A DNA stretch of 64,000 nt, taken from NCBI RefSeq assembly GCF_000023945.1, contig NC_013158.1, positions 992,001-1,056,000 of the forward strand. The letters are read 5' to 3'. Shown piece after piece: positions 8,525 to 17,788 of this stretch. Source of the DNA: Halorhabdus utahensis DSM 12940 (GTDB lineage: Archaea; Halobacteriota; Halobacteria; Halobacteriales; Haloarculaceae). Below the pieces are notes generated by a model. It ran no database searches, was not told where the DNA came from, and saw nothing but the letters and a program-made list of their open reading frames with translations. The translations under genes and the position numbers were made by a program. Position 1 is the stretch's first letter; each line of letters opens with the position of its first letter.

Positions 8525-10702
8525 ATGTCCGGAGCGCTCGACGACGGCACACGTCGCACACTCGCGAGTGGTCGAGAGACGCTGGGAGCGATGCTTCGGT
8601 CTGCACAGCAGGATCTCCAGAAGGTGTTTATCGCGTTCGTTCTCGGCCTCGTGGGGACGATCTGGATACTGCAGTCGTTCGTCTGGGATCGGCTCAAGAC
8701 CGATATGTTTGCGGGCATGAGCGAAGAGGTTCGGGAGGGAACCAACGTCGTTACCGTCTCGCCGTTCGACGTCATTCTCTTGCAGGTGAAGATCGGACTT
8801 ATCGTCGGTGCGATCCTATCGGTCCCGCTGTTTCTGTATTTCTCGCGTGACGCACTCAGACGACGCAACTGGTTGCCACAGGCTCCGATCGCCCGCTGGA
8901 AGATGGTGTTTTTGGTCGTCGCTATGCTCGCGCTGTTCGTCGGCGGCATCGCCTACGCCTATTCCGTCTTCTTCCCGATCATGTTCCGCTTCCTGGCGTC
9001 AAACGCGATCAACGCCGGGTTCGTCCCGACGTATCACATCGTCAAGTGGGTCGAGTTCATCCTGTTGCTCTCGCTGTCGTTCGGGATCGCATCCCAGTTG
9101 CCGCTCGTCATGAGTACGCTCGCGTACGCCGACATCGTGCCATACGAGACGTTCCGTGACAAATGGAAGCACGCCATCTTCGGCCTGTATGCGGGGGGTG
9201 CGGTGTTCACCCCGCCGGACCCGATCACGCAGCTGATGTGGGCGACGCCGCTTGTCGGCCTCTACGCCGTCAGTCTACAGATTACGAAACTCGTCGTCGG
9301 TGCAAAGCGTTCACGCGGGCAAGTCGACGTGAGTGAAACGCTCCGTGCACGGTGGAACGTCCTCGCCGGGACAGCGATCACAGCTTTCGCCGTCGTCTAC
9401 GGCTTCTTCAGTGCCGGCGGCGTGGGAGCGATCAACGAGGGACTCTCGATGGCTCCCGGCGATCTTGGACCAGTACCGACCATCGGGGCGGCCCTGGGGC
9501 TACCCGAGTCCCAGGCGGCAGCACTGGTTGCCGGTGTCGTCGCCGTGATGGCAGTCGCTATCGTCGGGTTTCGCTTGGTCGCCAGTCAGGTACAACAGGA
9601 AGCAGGTCTGGCGATGGCGACGATGGGCGATCCGTCCGCGATCGACATCGGGAACCTCGATAAGGCCGGTATCGAAGCCGCACCGCCGGAGGCGTTCGAA
9701 GCACTCGAAGAACACGAAGCGATGGCCCACGTCAACGAGGCGATCGGGAACGGGAACACGGACAAAGCGGAACTCATCCTCGACCGGTACGACGAGGCGA
9801 ACGAGCGGGCTCAAAACCGACAAGACGCGACAGCCGAGGGGGGCGAAGAAGGCGATTCGGGCGTCGTCTCGGAGACGGCGACCGGTGTCGTCGACGCCTT
9901 CACCGAGGAGGAAACGACCGAAGACGACATCGGCGGCTACATGTATGACCTGCGGTTCATCCTCGAATCGCTCACGTCGAAGGCGTTCAGACTCGTCGCG
10001 GTCTTCATGGCCGTGCTCGCGGGATCGTTCATGTACCTCTACTCGGGCGGGATCGGTGACATCCGACGCGACTTCCTGCGCCGACTGCCGGCTGACAAGA
10101 TCGATCAGGGGGATATCGCCGTCCTCCACCCCGTCGAGCATCTCGTGTTCGAGATCAAGGTGAGCGCGTTGCTCGCCGTCGTCGCCGTGCTTCCGCTGGT
10201 GCTGTATTACGTCTGGCCGGCCCTGAAAGAGCGCGGGTGGGCCGCCGGTGACCGACGGACGTTGCTCGTCTGGGGCGGATCGCTCGTGGTCGGCATCAGC
10301 GTGGGGAGTTACATCGGATACAGCTTCGTCGCGCCAGCCGTCATGTCGTGGCTGGCTTCGGACGCGATCAACGCCCACATGGTCGTCCGGTATCGGGTCA
10401 ATACCTTCGGGTGGCTGCTGGTGTTCACCACTGTCGGGATCGGCCTGCTCGCCGAAATCCCCATCACAATGCTGTTGTTCTACCGTGGTGGCCTCGTCTC
10501 CTACGAGCGCATGCGCTCCGGGTGGCGCGTGGTCGTGTTGGCGTTTTTCGCCCTGGCAGCAGTCGTGACGCCCGGCGGGATGTTCTCGCTTTTGATGGTC
10601 GCCATTCCGGCCGCACTGGCGTACCTCCTTGGCCTTGGCATCCTCTGGCTGTATACGCTCGGCGGCAGACGGAAGGGGCCGCTGACGCCGGCGACGACCT
10701 AG
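8525..10702 (+). CDS. tatCt: Double-length Sec-independent translocase TatC (TatCt)
   Basis: A 725-residue membrane protein (start MSGALDD at ATG 8525; the ATG at 8480 would add an unlikely prefix). It contains two TatC domains in tandem, at about residues 30-260 and 490-710. The halves share LQKVFIAFVLGLVGTIW- and SKAFRLVAVFMAVLAGSF-like first helices, and both have the TatC pattern of a long periplasmic loop then LLLSLSFGIASQLPL / LLVFTTVGIGLLAEIPI. An acidic cytoplasmic linker separates them. This fused architecture is specific to haloarchaea, where TatCt is known to be essential in Haloferax volcanii. It probably shares a bidirectional promoter with tatCo. Confidence 0.93.
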   Translation: MSGALDDGTRRTLASGRETLGAMLRSAQQDLQKVFIAFVLGLVGTIWILQSFVWDRLKTDMFAGMSEEVREGTNVVTVSPFDVILLQVKIGLIVGAILSVPLFLYFSRDALRRRNWLPQAPIARWKMVFLVVAMLALFVGGIAYAYSVFFPIMFRFLASNAINAGFVPTYHIVKWVEFILLLSLSFGIASQLPLVMSTLAYADIVPYETFRDKWKHAIFGLYAGGAVFTPPDPITQLMWATPLVGLYAVSLQITKLVVGAKRSRGQVDVSETLRARWNVLAGTAITAFAVVYGFFSAGGVGAINEGLSMAPGDLGPVPTIGAALGLPESQAAALVAGVVAVMAVAIVGFRLVASQVQQEAGLAMATMGDPSAIDIGNLDKAGIEAAPPEAFEALEEHEAMAHVNEAIGNGNTDKAELILDRYDEANERAQNRQDATAEGGEEGDSGVVSETATGVVDAFTEEETTEDDIGGYMYDLRFILESLTSKAFRLVAVFMAVLAGSFMYLYSGGIGDIRRDFLRRLPADKIDQGDIAVLHPVEHLVFEIKVSALLAVVAVLPLVLYYVWPALKERGWAAGDRRTLLVWGGSLVVGISVGSYIGYSFVAPAVMSWLASDAINAHMVVRYRVNTFGWLLVFTTVGIGLLAEIPITMLLFYRGGLVSYERMRSGWRVVVLAFFALAAVVTPGGMFSLLMVAIPAALAYLLGLGILWLYTLGGRRKGPLTPATT

Positions 10703-10793
10703 CCGGCGGGCGAGCCCGAACCGCTCCGATCGAGCGGTCCATGGCAGCGGGACGAATCACGCCGACTGCTGACAACGTACAAACGGGGAGCAC

Positions 10794-12002
10794 TCAGACG
10801 ACGAACAGTAATTCAAAGGTCGCAAACGACGCGATAGTGGCGAGCATGGGGACGAGGTTCTGCATGAGGAGGACACGAGCAGTCGTCGACGGGTCGAAGA
10901 GGTTCGACTGGGCGGGCGGTTCCTGAGCGGGTTCGTCGCCGATCGGCTCCGGGTCGTGTTCGTCCTCGATCAGTTCCGGTTTCCCCACCGTCGGGGCATC
11001 GTCGTCCGCAGCCAGCGCCCCGACAGACACCGGTGGGGTTTCGTCGCCGACGACGGCGTCCTCGATCTTGACGACTCGGGTCGCCCGCCCCCATCCGAGG
11101 CCCACGATGTTCACCGTCGCGATCACGACGAAACTCGCCGGGACGCCGGCGGCCGATAGCGCGATCACGATCGTCGAGCTGACGACAGCGACGACGATCG
11201 CCGCGGTCAGCGGCAGATCGGTGATGTCGTTGCCGAGCGTCTCCATGGTCCGGCGAGCGATCGTAAAGGCCCCGACGGCGACGGCCGCACAGCCGAGAAG
11301 GATAGCGGGGTTCATCTTGAGTTCGTTCGAACCCACCAGCGGCGCGATCGCGTTGGCGATGTTGCTCGTCCCGGAACTGAAGGCCATCAGACACCCGATC
11401 GCGACGAGAACGACAGTCCCGACGATCTCACGACGGGACGTGTTCGGGCCGGGAGCGGGTCGGGGGAGCCCACCCTCACGGTCGAGCGTCAACAGTGGTC
11501 CCTCGGACTGGTCGATCGCGATGAGTCGCCGCAGGTGCGTATAGAAGTATCGGCCGATGACCGCGGAGATCCAGAAGCCGATTACCGGTGAGACGATCCA
11601 CCAGGAGACGATCTCACCCACGACGGTGAGATCGAGCGTCCCGGAGGCGATGCCGAGCCCCGCGATCGCGCCGACGGCAGTCATCGACGTCGAGGCGGGC
11701 GCACCCGAGAGGTTGCCGATCAACAGCGCCCCGCCGATGAAAAACAGGACAGCGATACTGACCGGCAGGCTGAAGATCGTCGGATCGGTGACGAGTTCCG
11801 TCCCGAGCGTGTCGACGACCTCCCGGCCGATCGTCCACGCGCCGACGAAGAAACTGACGGACATCAGCGCGGCCGCGCCGACCTTGCCGATCGCCCCCGC
11901 GCCGACTGCCGGCCCGAAGGCTGGACCGGTCGTCGCGCCGCCGATGTTGTACGCGACGAACGCGGTGATGACGATCCCGACGACGAGGAGTGGTTCGACC
12001 AT
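10794..12002 (-). CDS. Inorganic phosphate transporter, PiT family
   Basis: 402 residues with about ten membrane helices. The two PiT/PHO-4 signature regions are recognisable: AYNIGGATTGPAFGPAVGAG near the N-terminus and SSGTSNIANAIAPLVGS in the second half, plus SGAPASTSMTAVGAIAGLG. The first signature is GANDxANxxG in most PiT proteins and is altered here to YNIGGATTGP, so the ion or substrate preference may differ. The C-terminal tail (about residues 320-370) is an acidic cytosolic stretch followed by one more helix. It converges with tatCt with 91 bp between them. Confidence 0.85.
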   Translation of the reverse strand: MVEPLLVVGIVITAFVAYNIGGATTGPAFGPAVGAGAIGKVGAAALMSVSFFVGAWTIGREVVDTLGTELVTDPTIFSLPVSIAVLFFIGGALLIGNLSGAPASTSMTAVGAIAGLGIASGTLDLTVVGEIVSWWIVSPVIGFWISAVIGRYFYTHLRRLIAIDQSEGPLLTLDREGGLPRPAPGPNTSRREIVGTVVLVAIGCLMAFSSGTSNIANAIAPLVGSNELKMNPAILLGCAAVAVGAFTIARRTMETLGNDITDLPLTAAIVVAVVSSTIVIALSAAGVPASFVVIATVNIVGLGWGRATRVVKIEDAVVGDETPPVSVGALAADDDAPTVGKPELIEDEHDPEPIGDEPAQEPPAQSNLFDPSTTARVLLMQNLVPMLATIASFATFELLFVV

Positions 12003-12097
12003 CTGTCTACCTGAAACGTGGCCGCTCTGTCAGTAGATACTGTCGGTTCTCGTATCAAACTCACGGTCGCCAACACCCCCGGTTCGCGGGCGACCGC

Positions 12098-12664
12098 TCA
12101 CTCGGTCCGCGGCGGGGCTTCGCCGAGGCGTCCCTCCACGAACGCAGCGAAGTCCTCGGCGAAGGCCTCAACCTCGTCCCAGTCAGTGTACTCGTAGTCC
12201 CGCGAGGTGTCCGTATCCCCCGTTGCCCGCTTTGCGATCTGCTTCATCAACAACCGCTTGAGGAACCCGTACTTCGAGTACCGCAATGCGCCGCCGAACA
12301 GGCCGACGCGGTCCGGATGAAACGCCGTCGAGTCCTCGAAGTCCTCAACGTAGCCCGCGGCCTCGGCACGCCGGTCCGGGTCGTCGGTGGCGGATGATAG
12401 CGACACCTGGAAGAACCCCGTCGGACGACCGGCGAGCGCCTCGCGGTTTTCGCGGACGAACCCCTCGATGCTTGACTGGTGACTCCCCATGTGGATCGAC
12501 GACCCGATCACGACGGCATCGTAGCCGGTCGGGTCGAGGTCGTTCTCGGCCACGTTCCGGACCGGGGCGCGGTGGCCACGTTCGGTGAGCCGGTCGCCGA
12601 TCCGTTCGGCGATCGTCTCGGTCTGGCCCTCGCTGGTGCCGTAACACACGAGAATCGTTGCCAT
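12098..12664 (-). CDS. Flavodoxin-domain protein, HemG-like
   Basis: 188 residues from ATG 12662-12664. The N-terminus MATILVCYGTSEGQTETIAERI is a flavodoxin phosphate-binding loop (T/S-x-T/E-G-x-T). IGSSIHMGSHQSSIEGFV and FGGALRYSKYGFLKRLLMKQI match the menaquinone-dependent protoporphyrinogen IX dehydrogenase (HemG) subgroup, with the characteristic long C-terminal insertion after the FMN site. Assignment to haem synthesis is inferred from family; an alternative is a general flavin electron carrier. The longer open frame upstream to 12817 overlaps the promoter of the CopG-like gene and is not used. Confidence 0.8.
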   Translation of the reverse strand: MATILVCYGTSEGQTETIAERIGDRLTERGHRAPVRNVAENDLDPTGYDAVVIGSSIHMGSHQSSIEGFVRENREALAGRPTGFFQVSLSSATDDPDRRAEAAGYVEDFEDSTAFHPDRVGLFGGALRYSKYGFLKRLLMKQIAKRATGDTDTSRDYEYTDWDEVEAFAEDFAAFVEGRLGEAPPRTE

Positions 12665-12760
12665 AGGAGACCTACGACTGCGGCGGGTAAATAGATATCT
12701 GAGTGACGAGTGTCGCGAGCGAACCGCGAGGCTAAAGTATTCTTGAGAGAAGTCCCCAGT

Positions 12761-12937
12761 ATGCCCAAGATAAGCGTCGAAGTGCCCCAGGAACTCCTGG
12801 CGGATCTCGACGATCACGTCGGCGAGGAGGGGAAGTTCGTCAACCGGTCGGAGGCGATCCGGGCCTCGATCCGGAAGACGCTGGATCTACTCGACGAGAT
12901 CGACGAGCGCCAGGGGAGGCAGACCGATGAGCGCTGA
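12761..12937 (+). CDS. Ribbon-helix-helix (CopG-type) regulator
   Basis: A 58-residue protein. MPKISVEVPQELLADLDDHV gives the N-terminal DNA-contacting strand, and FVNRSEAIRASIRKTLDLL the two helices of a RHH dimer. It overlaps the start of the transporter gene by 11 bp, so the two are co-transcribed and probably translationally coupled. A TATA-like AAAGTATTC at 12734-12742 suits leaderless transcription from ATG 12761. The obvious hypothesis is that it controls its own operon. Confidence 0.82.
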   Translation: MPKISVEVPQELLADLDDHVGEEGKFVNRSEAIRASIRKTLDLLDEIDERQGRQTDER

Positions 12938-13631
12938 ACGGTCTGCGACGCCGTTGCCGCTGGCTCGCCTCGGGCTGATCGCGGTCTTCGTGACGGCGCT
13001 GATCACCTCACAGGTGACCGCGAGCAAACTCGTCGGCATCGATATCCCGTTCTCGCTCCCGCTGGCCGGGTCAACGCTGATCGTCCCGGCGGCCGCCTTC
13101 GCCTACGCGGTGACCTTTTTCGCCTCGGACTGTTATGCCGAACTCTACGGCCGCAGCGAGGCGACCAAGCTGGTCAACGTCGCCTTCGCGATGAACTTCG
13201 TCCTGCTTGGGCTGGTATGGCTCGCGATCGAAGCACCCATCTTTGTCGGCTCGCCCGTCGACCAGTCACCGTTCGCCAGCGTGCTGGGATCGAGTACGGG
13301 CGTCGTCGCCGGGAGCATGCTCGCCTACCTCGTCAGCCAGAACCTCGACGTCTTCACGTTCCACTGGCTTCGGGACCGCACCGACGGCCGACTCCTGTGG
13401 CTGCGCAACGTCGGGTCGACGGCGACGAGCCAGTTCGTCGACACGGTCATCTTCATCACCGTCGCCTTCATCCTCTTCAAGGGGATACCACTGGGTGACG
13501 CCGCCGGGTTGATCGTCGGCCAGTACCTCGTCAAGATCGGCGTCGCGGTGTTCGACACGCCGTTCGTCTACGCGGTCGTCCATTTCGTCCGGGACCGCGA
13601 GGTGGGCGCGAACGTCGTCCCGAGCGACTGA
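12927..13631 (+). CDS. Queuosine/archaeosine precursor transporter (YhhQ/VUT family)
   Basis: 234 residues, about six or seven membrane helices. Family hallmarks are the N-terminal ITSQVTASKLVGI, the FASDCYAELYGRSEATKLV motif and the second-half segment FVDTVIFITVAFI. YhhQ-family proteins import preQ0/preQ1 in bacteria; in an archaeon the salvaged base would feed archaeosine in tRNA. Coupling to an overlapping RHH regulator suggests that uptake is controlled by supply. Confidence 0.87.
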   Translation: MSAERSATPLPLARLGLIAVFVTALITSQVTASKLVGIDIPFSLPLAGSTLIVPAAAFAYAVTFFASDCYAELYGRSEATKLVNVAFAMNFVLLGLVWLAIEAPIFVGSPVDQSPFASVLGSSTGVVAGSMLAYLVSQNLDVFTFHWLRDRTDGRLLWLRNVGSTATSQFVDTVIFITVAFILFKGIPLGDAAGLIVGQYLVKIGVAVFDTPFVYAVVHFVRDREVGANVVPSD

Positions 13632-13655
13632 GAACAGAAGGCAGTCGACTGCTAC

Positions 13656-14255
13656 TTACTCGTTGACGATCGCCGTCTCGTAGTCGCCCGCCGACCCGGA
13701 GACGCCGGCCGCACACACAGCGTGTTCGAACTCGTGATCGTAGAGTTCTCGCGCCGCGCCCGCGGCGTCATTCGCGCCGAGGTCGAACGGGACCGGGTCG
13801 TCGCGCTCGTAGGTCGCCACGAGCGTCGGCTCCTCGACGGCCTCAACCACCAGCGCGTCACGACGGACGATCCCGATGGCTGCGCCGGCCTCGCCGGCAG
13901 TTGGATCGTCCTCGCTAACGCCGACGATGCCGGCGATCCGGGGCGTGTCGTAGTCGTCCTTCTCGAAGTCCAGCGCTTTCAGGGGCTCGGCCAGCGCGTC
14001 CCGGGCCGGCGTGCCGAGCGCGAGTTTCTCGGCGATGGGATCGACGTGGCTGCCGTTGCCGATCACCGCACCGCGGTCGGTCAGCCGGACCGCGTTGTAG
14101 GAGATGTAGGGGTTGTCCGTCTCGGGGGCGTCTGCCGTCGGCGCGACGGTGATCGTCCCGTCGCGATCGACGGCCTTGCGGTTGGGAAACGAGCGGGAGG
14201 AGACGCGATACGCGCCGACCTCCGGGGCTACGACGACGAATCGTCCAACGTACAT
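13656..14255 (-). CDS. purO: IMP cyclohydrolase (archaeal PurO)
   Basis: 199 residues, the normal PurO length, from ATG 14253-14255. Diagnostic stretches are MYVGRFVV at the N-terminus, [43 protein letters not shown] and [15 protein letters not shown]. PurO closes FAICAR to IMP, the last step of purine synthesis, and replaces the bacterial PurH cyclohydrolase domain. It is single-copy housekeeping in haloarchaea and does not look part of an operon here; the transporter gene is convergent. Confidence 0.93.
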   Translation of the reverse strand: MYVGRFVVVAPEVGAYRVSSRSFPNRKAVDRDGTITVAPTADAPETDNPYISYNAVRLTDRGAVIGNGSHVDPIAEKLALGTPARDALAEPLKALDFEKDDYDTPRIAGIVGVSEDDPTAGEAGAAIGIVRRDALVVEAVEEPTLVATYERDDPVPFDLGANDAAGAARELYDHEFEHAVCAAGVSGSAGDYETAIVNE

Positions 14256-14355
14256 GTTCCCTCCTGAGACGCAGACCGGAAAGTAGGTGTCGGTTCCGCG
14301 ATCGACAGCATCGGACTCGGTGGCGTTATCCGCTCTGAGTTCCTCTCCAGTGGCA

Positions 14356-15123
14356 ATGACGACTGGCCTGGACAGCGAGATCGGCGGGACCGAGGCCGCC
14401 GCCGAGCGCCGCGACGAGGTGGTCGCCGAAGTCACCGAACACGCCGGCCGGATCGCCCGCGAACTCGCCCGGCTGCAGGGCGGCGACTACGGCCAGGCGG
14501 ACTTCGAGACGGAGGCGGGGACCTGGACACTCAAATACGAGGCCGGCGACGTCCAGTACCTCCGCTTCGACGGTCGGGGGGCGGACGTCTACGTCGTCTC
14601 GACCCAGCAACCGCCCGATCCGGACGCCCTCGCAACGGCGATGGCGGATTACGACGCGTTCGTGGCGGCGTTCAACGAGCACGTTCGCTCGCTCGCGGGC
14701 GTGCTCGACGACGTGAACAGCGACTTCCCCGCCATCGAACCGGTCGATAGCGTGGTCGCGGAACGCGAACGGATCCTCGGCCAGATGCGCGAGGCGACCG
14801 ACGCTATGGCGCGCCAGCTCCAGCGCTACGAGGGCGGCGACTACGGGACGTTTTCGGCACGCGTGACAGACAACGGTGGCTCCGGTGGATCGAGACGCGG
14901 TAGTTCCGGCTCCGGGGGCTCGCGGTGGGAACTCAAGTGGGAGGACGGCCGGACCAGTTACCTGCGGGTCGGCGGCGAAGGCGGGATCTATCTCCTCTCA
15001 CAGTATCAACCCCCCTCGGCGCATGACCTGCGCGCTCACGCCCCGAACTTCCCCGGTTTCGTCGCGGCGTTCAACGAGGAGATCGCCGCCGAATCCGAAT
15101 CACTCGAAGACGTCTCGTTATAG
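14356..15123 (+). CDS. Uncharacterised protein with an internally duplicated domain
   Basis: 255 residues from ATG 14356. Two homologous halves are visible. The first has [31 protein letters not shown] and [11 protein letters not shown] (about residues 25-110). The second has [31 protein letters not shown] and [11 protein letters not shown] (about residues 140-245). A Gly/Ser-rich insert interrupts the second copy. Acidic and soluble, no signal peptide; probably a haloarchaeal-specific cytoplasmic protein of unknown role. Its last six bases overlap a small convergent gene. Confidence 0.8.
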   Translation: MTTGLDSEIGGTEAAAERRDEVVAEVTEHAGRIARELARLQGGDYGQADFETEAGTWTLKYEAGDVQYLRFDGRGADVYVVSTQQPPDPDALATAMADYDAFVAAFNEHVRSLAGVLDDVNSDFPAIEPVDSVVAERERILGQMREATDAMARQLQRYEGGDYGTFSARVTDNGGSGGSRRGSSGSGGSRWELKWEDGRTSYLRVGGEGGIYLLSQYQPPSAHDLRAHAPNFPGFVAAFNEEIAAESESLEDVSL

Positions 15124-15261
15124 CTCGTTCGCGCTGAACCCGATCGTCTCGAGGTCGCTTTCCGCGTAGACGAGTCGCCGACCGGCGATGTCGACAGTCA
15201 ACCGAAGGTCGGTGGGTTCGTGTCGGCCGTCGCCAGTGTCGACAGGTGCATTCCGTTTCAT
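15118..15261 (-). CDS. Small haloarchaeal-type protein, 47 residues
   Basis: An open frame from ATG 15259-15261 to TAA 15118-15120 encodes MKRNAPVDTGDGRHEP followed by TDLRLTVDIAGRRLVYAE and [13 protein letters not shown]. Third positions are strongly G/C and the composition is acidic, as for real genes here. Its stop overlaps the convergent neighbour by six bases. No known domain; existence is supported by codon pattern only. Confidence 0.5.
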   Translation of the reverse strand: MKRNAPVDTGDGRHEPTDLRLTVDIAGRRLVYAESDLETIGFSANEL

Positions 15262-15357
15262 GCCGAAAGATGGTAGGAGACACCACCTGATACCGACTCC
15301 GTCGAACTGCTCCAGACTTTATAAGCAACATAAGGCAGTCCGCAGGGCTGTCGGCAC

Positions 15358-16038
15358 TCACTCGGTTTCCGCGGAGTCGGAAGGCACGTCGGCGACAAGA
15401 CTCCCGACGACGTGACCGAGCGCCCGCCGGAGTCGGACCGACATCGTCGATTCGGAGACGTCGAAGTGCTCGGCGAGGTCGGCAAGGGAGGTTGCCCGGG
15501 GGACTTCGAAGTAGCCCGCCTCGAAGGCCGTGGCCAGAAGCTCGAAAGCGTCGCGTTCGACGGGCATCGCGATTTCGCCGACCGGATCGCTCGCTTCGAA
15601 GACCCGAGCGAGTCGGCAGTCAATGTCCTGCTCGGCACAGAACGCCAGAAATTCGCGGATCGAGGCGCGGTCGGTCGTCCGAATGCGGACGCGCCAGCCG
15701 TCCGCGGTCGAACGGAGGTCAAGCAGTTCGTCGCCGAAGCTGGCGACGTGTTCGGTCATCACGGGGACGTCGGGGGCGATCGTGAGCCGGTACGTCCGCC
15801 GGTCGCCGTACGCCGCGAACACCTCGCTGTCGGCGACAGTCGGGTCCGCGGCGAGCGCGTCCTCGAACGCGTCGAAGTCGGCAGCCAGGACTGTCACCTG
15901 AAACCAGGTCGTCCCCTCGTGAGAGACCGGCAATCGTTCCGCGTAGACGGTGACGTCGAGGTCGCTCGCGAGCGTTGGGCCGAGCACGACCTGCGGCGAG
16001 GTGACGTCGAGTTCCACGATGATGGTCTCCTGATCCAC
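15358..16038 (-). CDS. HTH_10 (bacterio-opsin-activator-like) transcriptional regulator
   Basis: From GTG 16036-16038 the protein has 226 residues; the same frame is open to 16119 and ATG 16069-16071 is the main alternative start. The N-terminal roughly 150 residues form the sensor-like domain typical of Bat-family regulators (VELDVTSPQVVLGPTLA and DLLDLRSTADGWRVRIRT). The C-terminal HTH_10 is clear: RDAFELLATAFEAGYFEVPR, SLADLAEHFDVSESTMSVRL, RRALGHVV. These are single-component archaeal regulators; the regulon is unknown. Confidence 0.85.
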   Translation of the reverse strand: MDQETIIVELDVTSPQVVLGPTLASDLDVTVYAERLPVSHEGTTWFQVTVLAADFDAFEDALAADPTVADSEVFAAYGDRRTYRLTIAPDVPVMTEHVASFGDELLDLRSTADGWRVRIRTTDRASIREFLAFCAEQDIDCRLARVFEASDPVGEIAMPVERDAFELLATAFEAGYFEVPRATSLADLAEHFDVSESTMSVRLRRALGHVVGSLVADVPSDSAETE

Positions 16039-16125
16039 ATTGTTTCGTAGGAGGGGGCGTAACAAGCCCATTTCGGCTTTGCACACCGAAATCGTCAGTG
16101 GCTCAATCGAGTGTTCCACCCTGCG

Positions 16126-16557
16126 TCAGTGAAGAAGCCGAGTCGCTTCCGCGTGCATGAATCCGTCATGGAGTTCCGGCCGATGCTCACAGCTGTCACG
16201 AATCTCGCGTGCGGACACGGCGGAGAAAATCGTCCCCCAGTCAGCAGGCATGTCCTCGTCCGTCAGAGCGTAGACGACGCCCTCGATACGGGCCCAGCAA
16301 CACGCAGCCGTACACATCGGACACGGTTCGTGGGTCGAGTACAGCCAGCAGCCGTCCAGCCGTTCGGAGTCGAGTCGTTGGCACGCCTCACGGATCACTT
16401 CGATCTCCGAGTGAGCGGTCGCGTCGGGCCGTTCGAAGATCGCGCCGGTACCGCTGGCGACGATATCGCCGTTCTTGACGAGCAGCGCACCGACGGCCTC
16501 TGGATCGGTACCGAGCGAGATTGCCGTCCGCATCAGTTCTTCGTTCGGATGGTCCAT
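16126..16557 (-). CDS. Nucleoside deaminase (cytidine/guanine deaminase superfamily)
   Basis: 143 residues from ATG 16555-16557. The zinc-site motifs are intact: TAHSEIEVI supplies the histidine ligand and catalytic glutamate, and PCPMCTAACCWA the two cysteine ligands. The C-terminal segment with DEDMPADWGT resembles guanine-deaminase and tRNA-adenosine-deaminase relatives. The exact base deaminated cannot be decided from sequence. It is divergent from the HNH gene. Confidence 0.85.
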   Translation of the reverse strand: MDHPNEELMRTAISLGTDPEAVGALLVKNGDIVASGTGAIFERPDATAHSEIEVIREACQRLDSERLDGCWLYSTHEPCPMCTAACCWARIEGVVYALTDEDMPADWGTIFSAVSAREIRDSCEHRPELHDGFMHAEATRLLH

Positions 16558-16671
16558 GGTGATCCAGTATTTGACAATCACGGCATAAATCATTCACCCG
16601 ACCGAGGGCGTGAGCGGACCCGATCATCGGCCACGTGAGATCGGGTTCCGTCGAATCGGGTCGTCAGTACC

Positions 16672-16680
16672 TTTACATAT
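16672..16680 (+). promoter_or_regulatory. TATA box of the double-HNH gene
   Basis: TTTACATAT centred 27 nt before GTG 16703. The spacing indicates a leaderless mRNA and decides the start codon against upstream in-frame GTG codons. Confidence 0.65.
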
Positions 16681-16702
16681 CGGGACGGAGCCAGCGGTTG
16701 GC

Positions 16703-17542
16703 GTGACGACCGAAGAAGAGTGCCTCGACGCTCTGCAGGACGCCGCGGAGGAACTCGACGCCTCGCCGACGAAAGTCGAGTACGAGACGCTCGGACTGAC
16801 GCCGTCGGCGTCGACGATCCTTCGGGTCGTCGGTGGGTGGAACGAGGCGAAACGACGTGCTGGACTCGAAACGAACCCGTCTACAGGGTCGAGAGTCGCG
16901 CCGAAACCCGAGGACGTCGACCTTCCGGACGGCACGGGCTGGGAAGCACTGACGCAGGACCAGCGCTGGCACTACAGGCACGCCGATCACAACACTGAAC
17001 GGACGCTCGAACGACGGCAGCGGCTCCGGGCGTGGGTGAACGATCGAAAGGCGGAACGGGGCTGCTCGGAGTGTGGGGAATCAGACCCGGCGTGCCTGGA
17101 TTTCCATCACCCGAACGACGACAAGGAGATGGCGATCACCGACATGGTCACGCATGGGTATTCGACCGATCGGTTGGAAACGGAGATCGACGGCTGTGAA
17201 GTGCTCTGTGCGAACTGTCATAAGAAACGACACAATCGACAGGCGGCCGTCGTCCGTGAGGAGACGGCCCCGCCACGGACCAAACGCGAACGACTGCAAC
17301 AATGGACCGTCGAGTACCGTCGTCGCACGGGCTGTCAACGATGTTCAGAGGGTGATCCGGTCTGTCTGCAGTTCCACCACTCCGATCCCGAGGGCAAGAC
17401 GGCTTCGGTCGGTAAACTGATCTCGGATTCGGCCCCCGAAGCGGAGATCCGCGAGGAAGTGTCGAGATGTATCGTTCTCTGTGCAAACTGCCATCGAAAA
17501 GAACACGTCGAAGTGCCGGACATGTCGGCCGCCGGGACGTGA
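16703..17542 (+). CDS. Protein with two HNH nuclease-like zinc modules
   Basis: 279 residues from the leaderless GTG 16703. Residues about 3-60 (CLDALQDAAEEL ... ILRVVGGWNEAKRRAGLE) look like the helical HNH-associated repeat that binds DNA in homing-endonuclease relatives. Two copies of an HNH-type domain follow. The first is CSECGESDPACLDFHHP (about 120) to LCANCHKKRH (about 170), and the second CQRCSEGDPVCLQFHHS (about 210) to LCANCHRKEH (about 260). Each copy keeps the four-cysteine zinc knuckles and the H-H pair. It may be a nicking or restriction-type nuclease or a domesticated homing endonuclease; there is no methylase or intron nearby. Confidence 0.8.
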   Translation: MTTEEECLDALQDAAEELDASPTKVEYETLGLTPSASTILRVVGGWNEAKRRAGLETNPSTGSRVAPKPEDVDLPDGTGWEALTQDQRWHYRHADHNTERTLERRQRLRAWVNDRKAERGCSECGESDPACLDFHHPNDDKEMAITDMVTHGYSTDRLETEIDGCEVLCANCHKKRHNRQAAVVREETAPPRTKRERLQQWTVEYRRRTGCQRCSEGDPVCLQFHHSDPEGKTASVGKLISDSAPEAEIREEVSRCIVLCANCHRKEHVEVPDMSAAGT

Positions 17543-17613
17543 TGTGTTCCGGACTGTCGGGGGGAGACACGGTTCGCAAAACTCAAGTACGACAACCGGA
17601 TATACTCGGATGA

Positions 17614-17686
17614 AGTCCTGTGGTGTAGTGGCCAATCATGTAGCCTTCTGGGGGCTACGACGGAGGTTCGAATCCTCCCAGGACTA
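17614..17686 (+). tRNA. tRNA-Gln (CTG anticodon)
   Basis: The cloverleaf is complete: acceptor AGTCCTG 17614-17620 pairs with CAGGACT 17679-17685, discriminator A 17686, anticodon stem GTAGCC/GGCTAC, loop TTCTGGG with T33 followed by anticodon CTG, and T-arm GGAGGTTCGAATCCTCC. CCA is not encoded. No intron is seen. Confidence 0.93.
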
Positions 17687-17788
17687 CTTTCTCGCGAACA
17701 AACTCGTGAGCGAGACGTATCTACGATGATTCGAATCAGGGAAAGCGAGCGGAGCGAGCTTTCAGACGGTTCGAATCCCGCGAATCCC

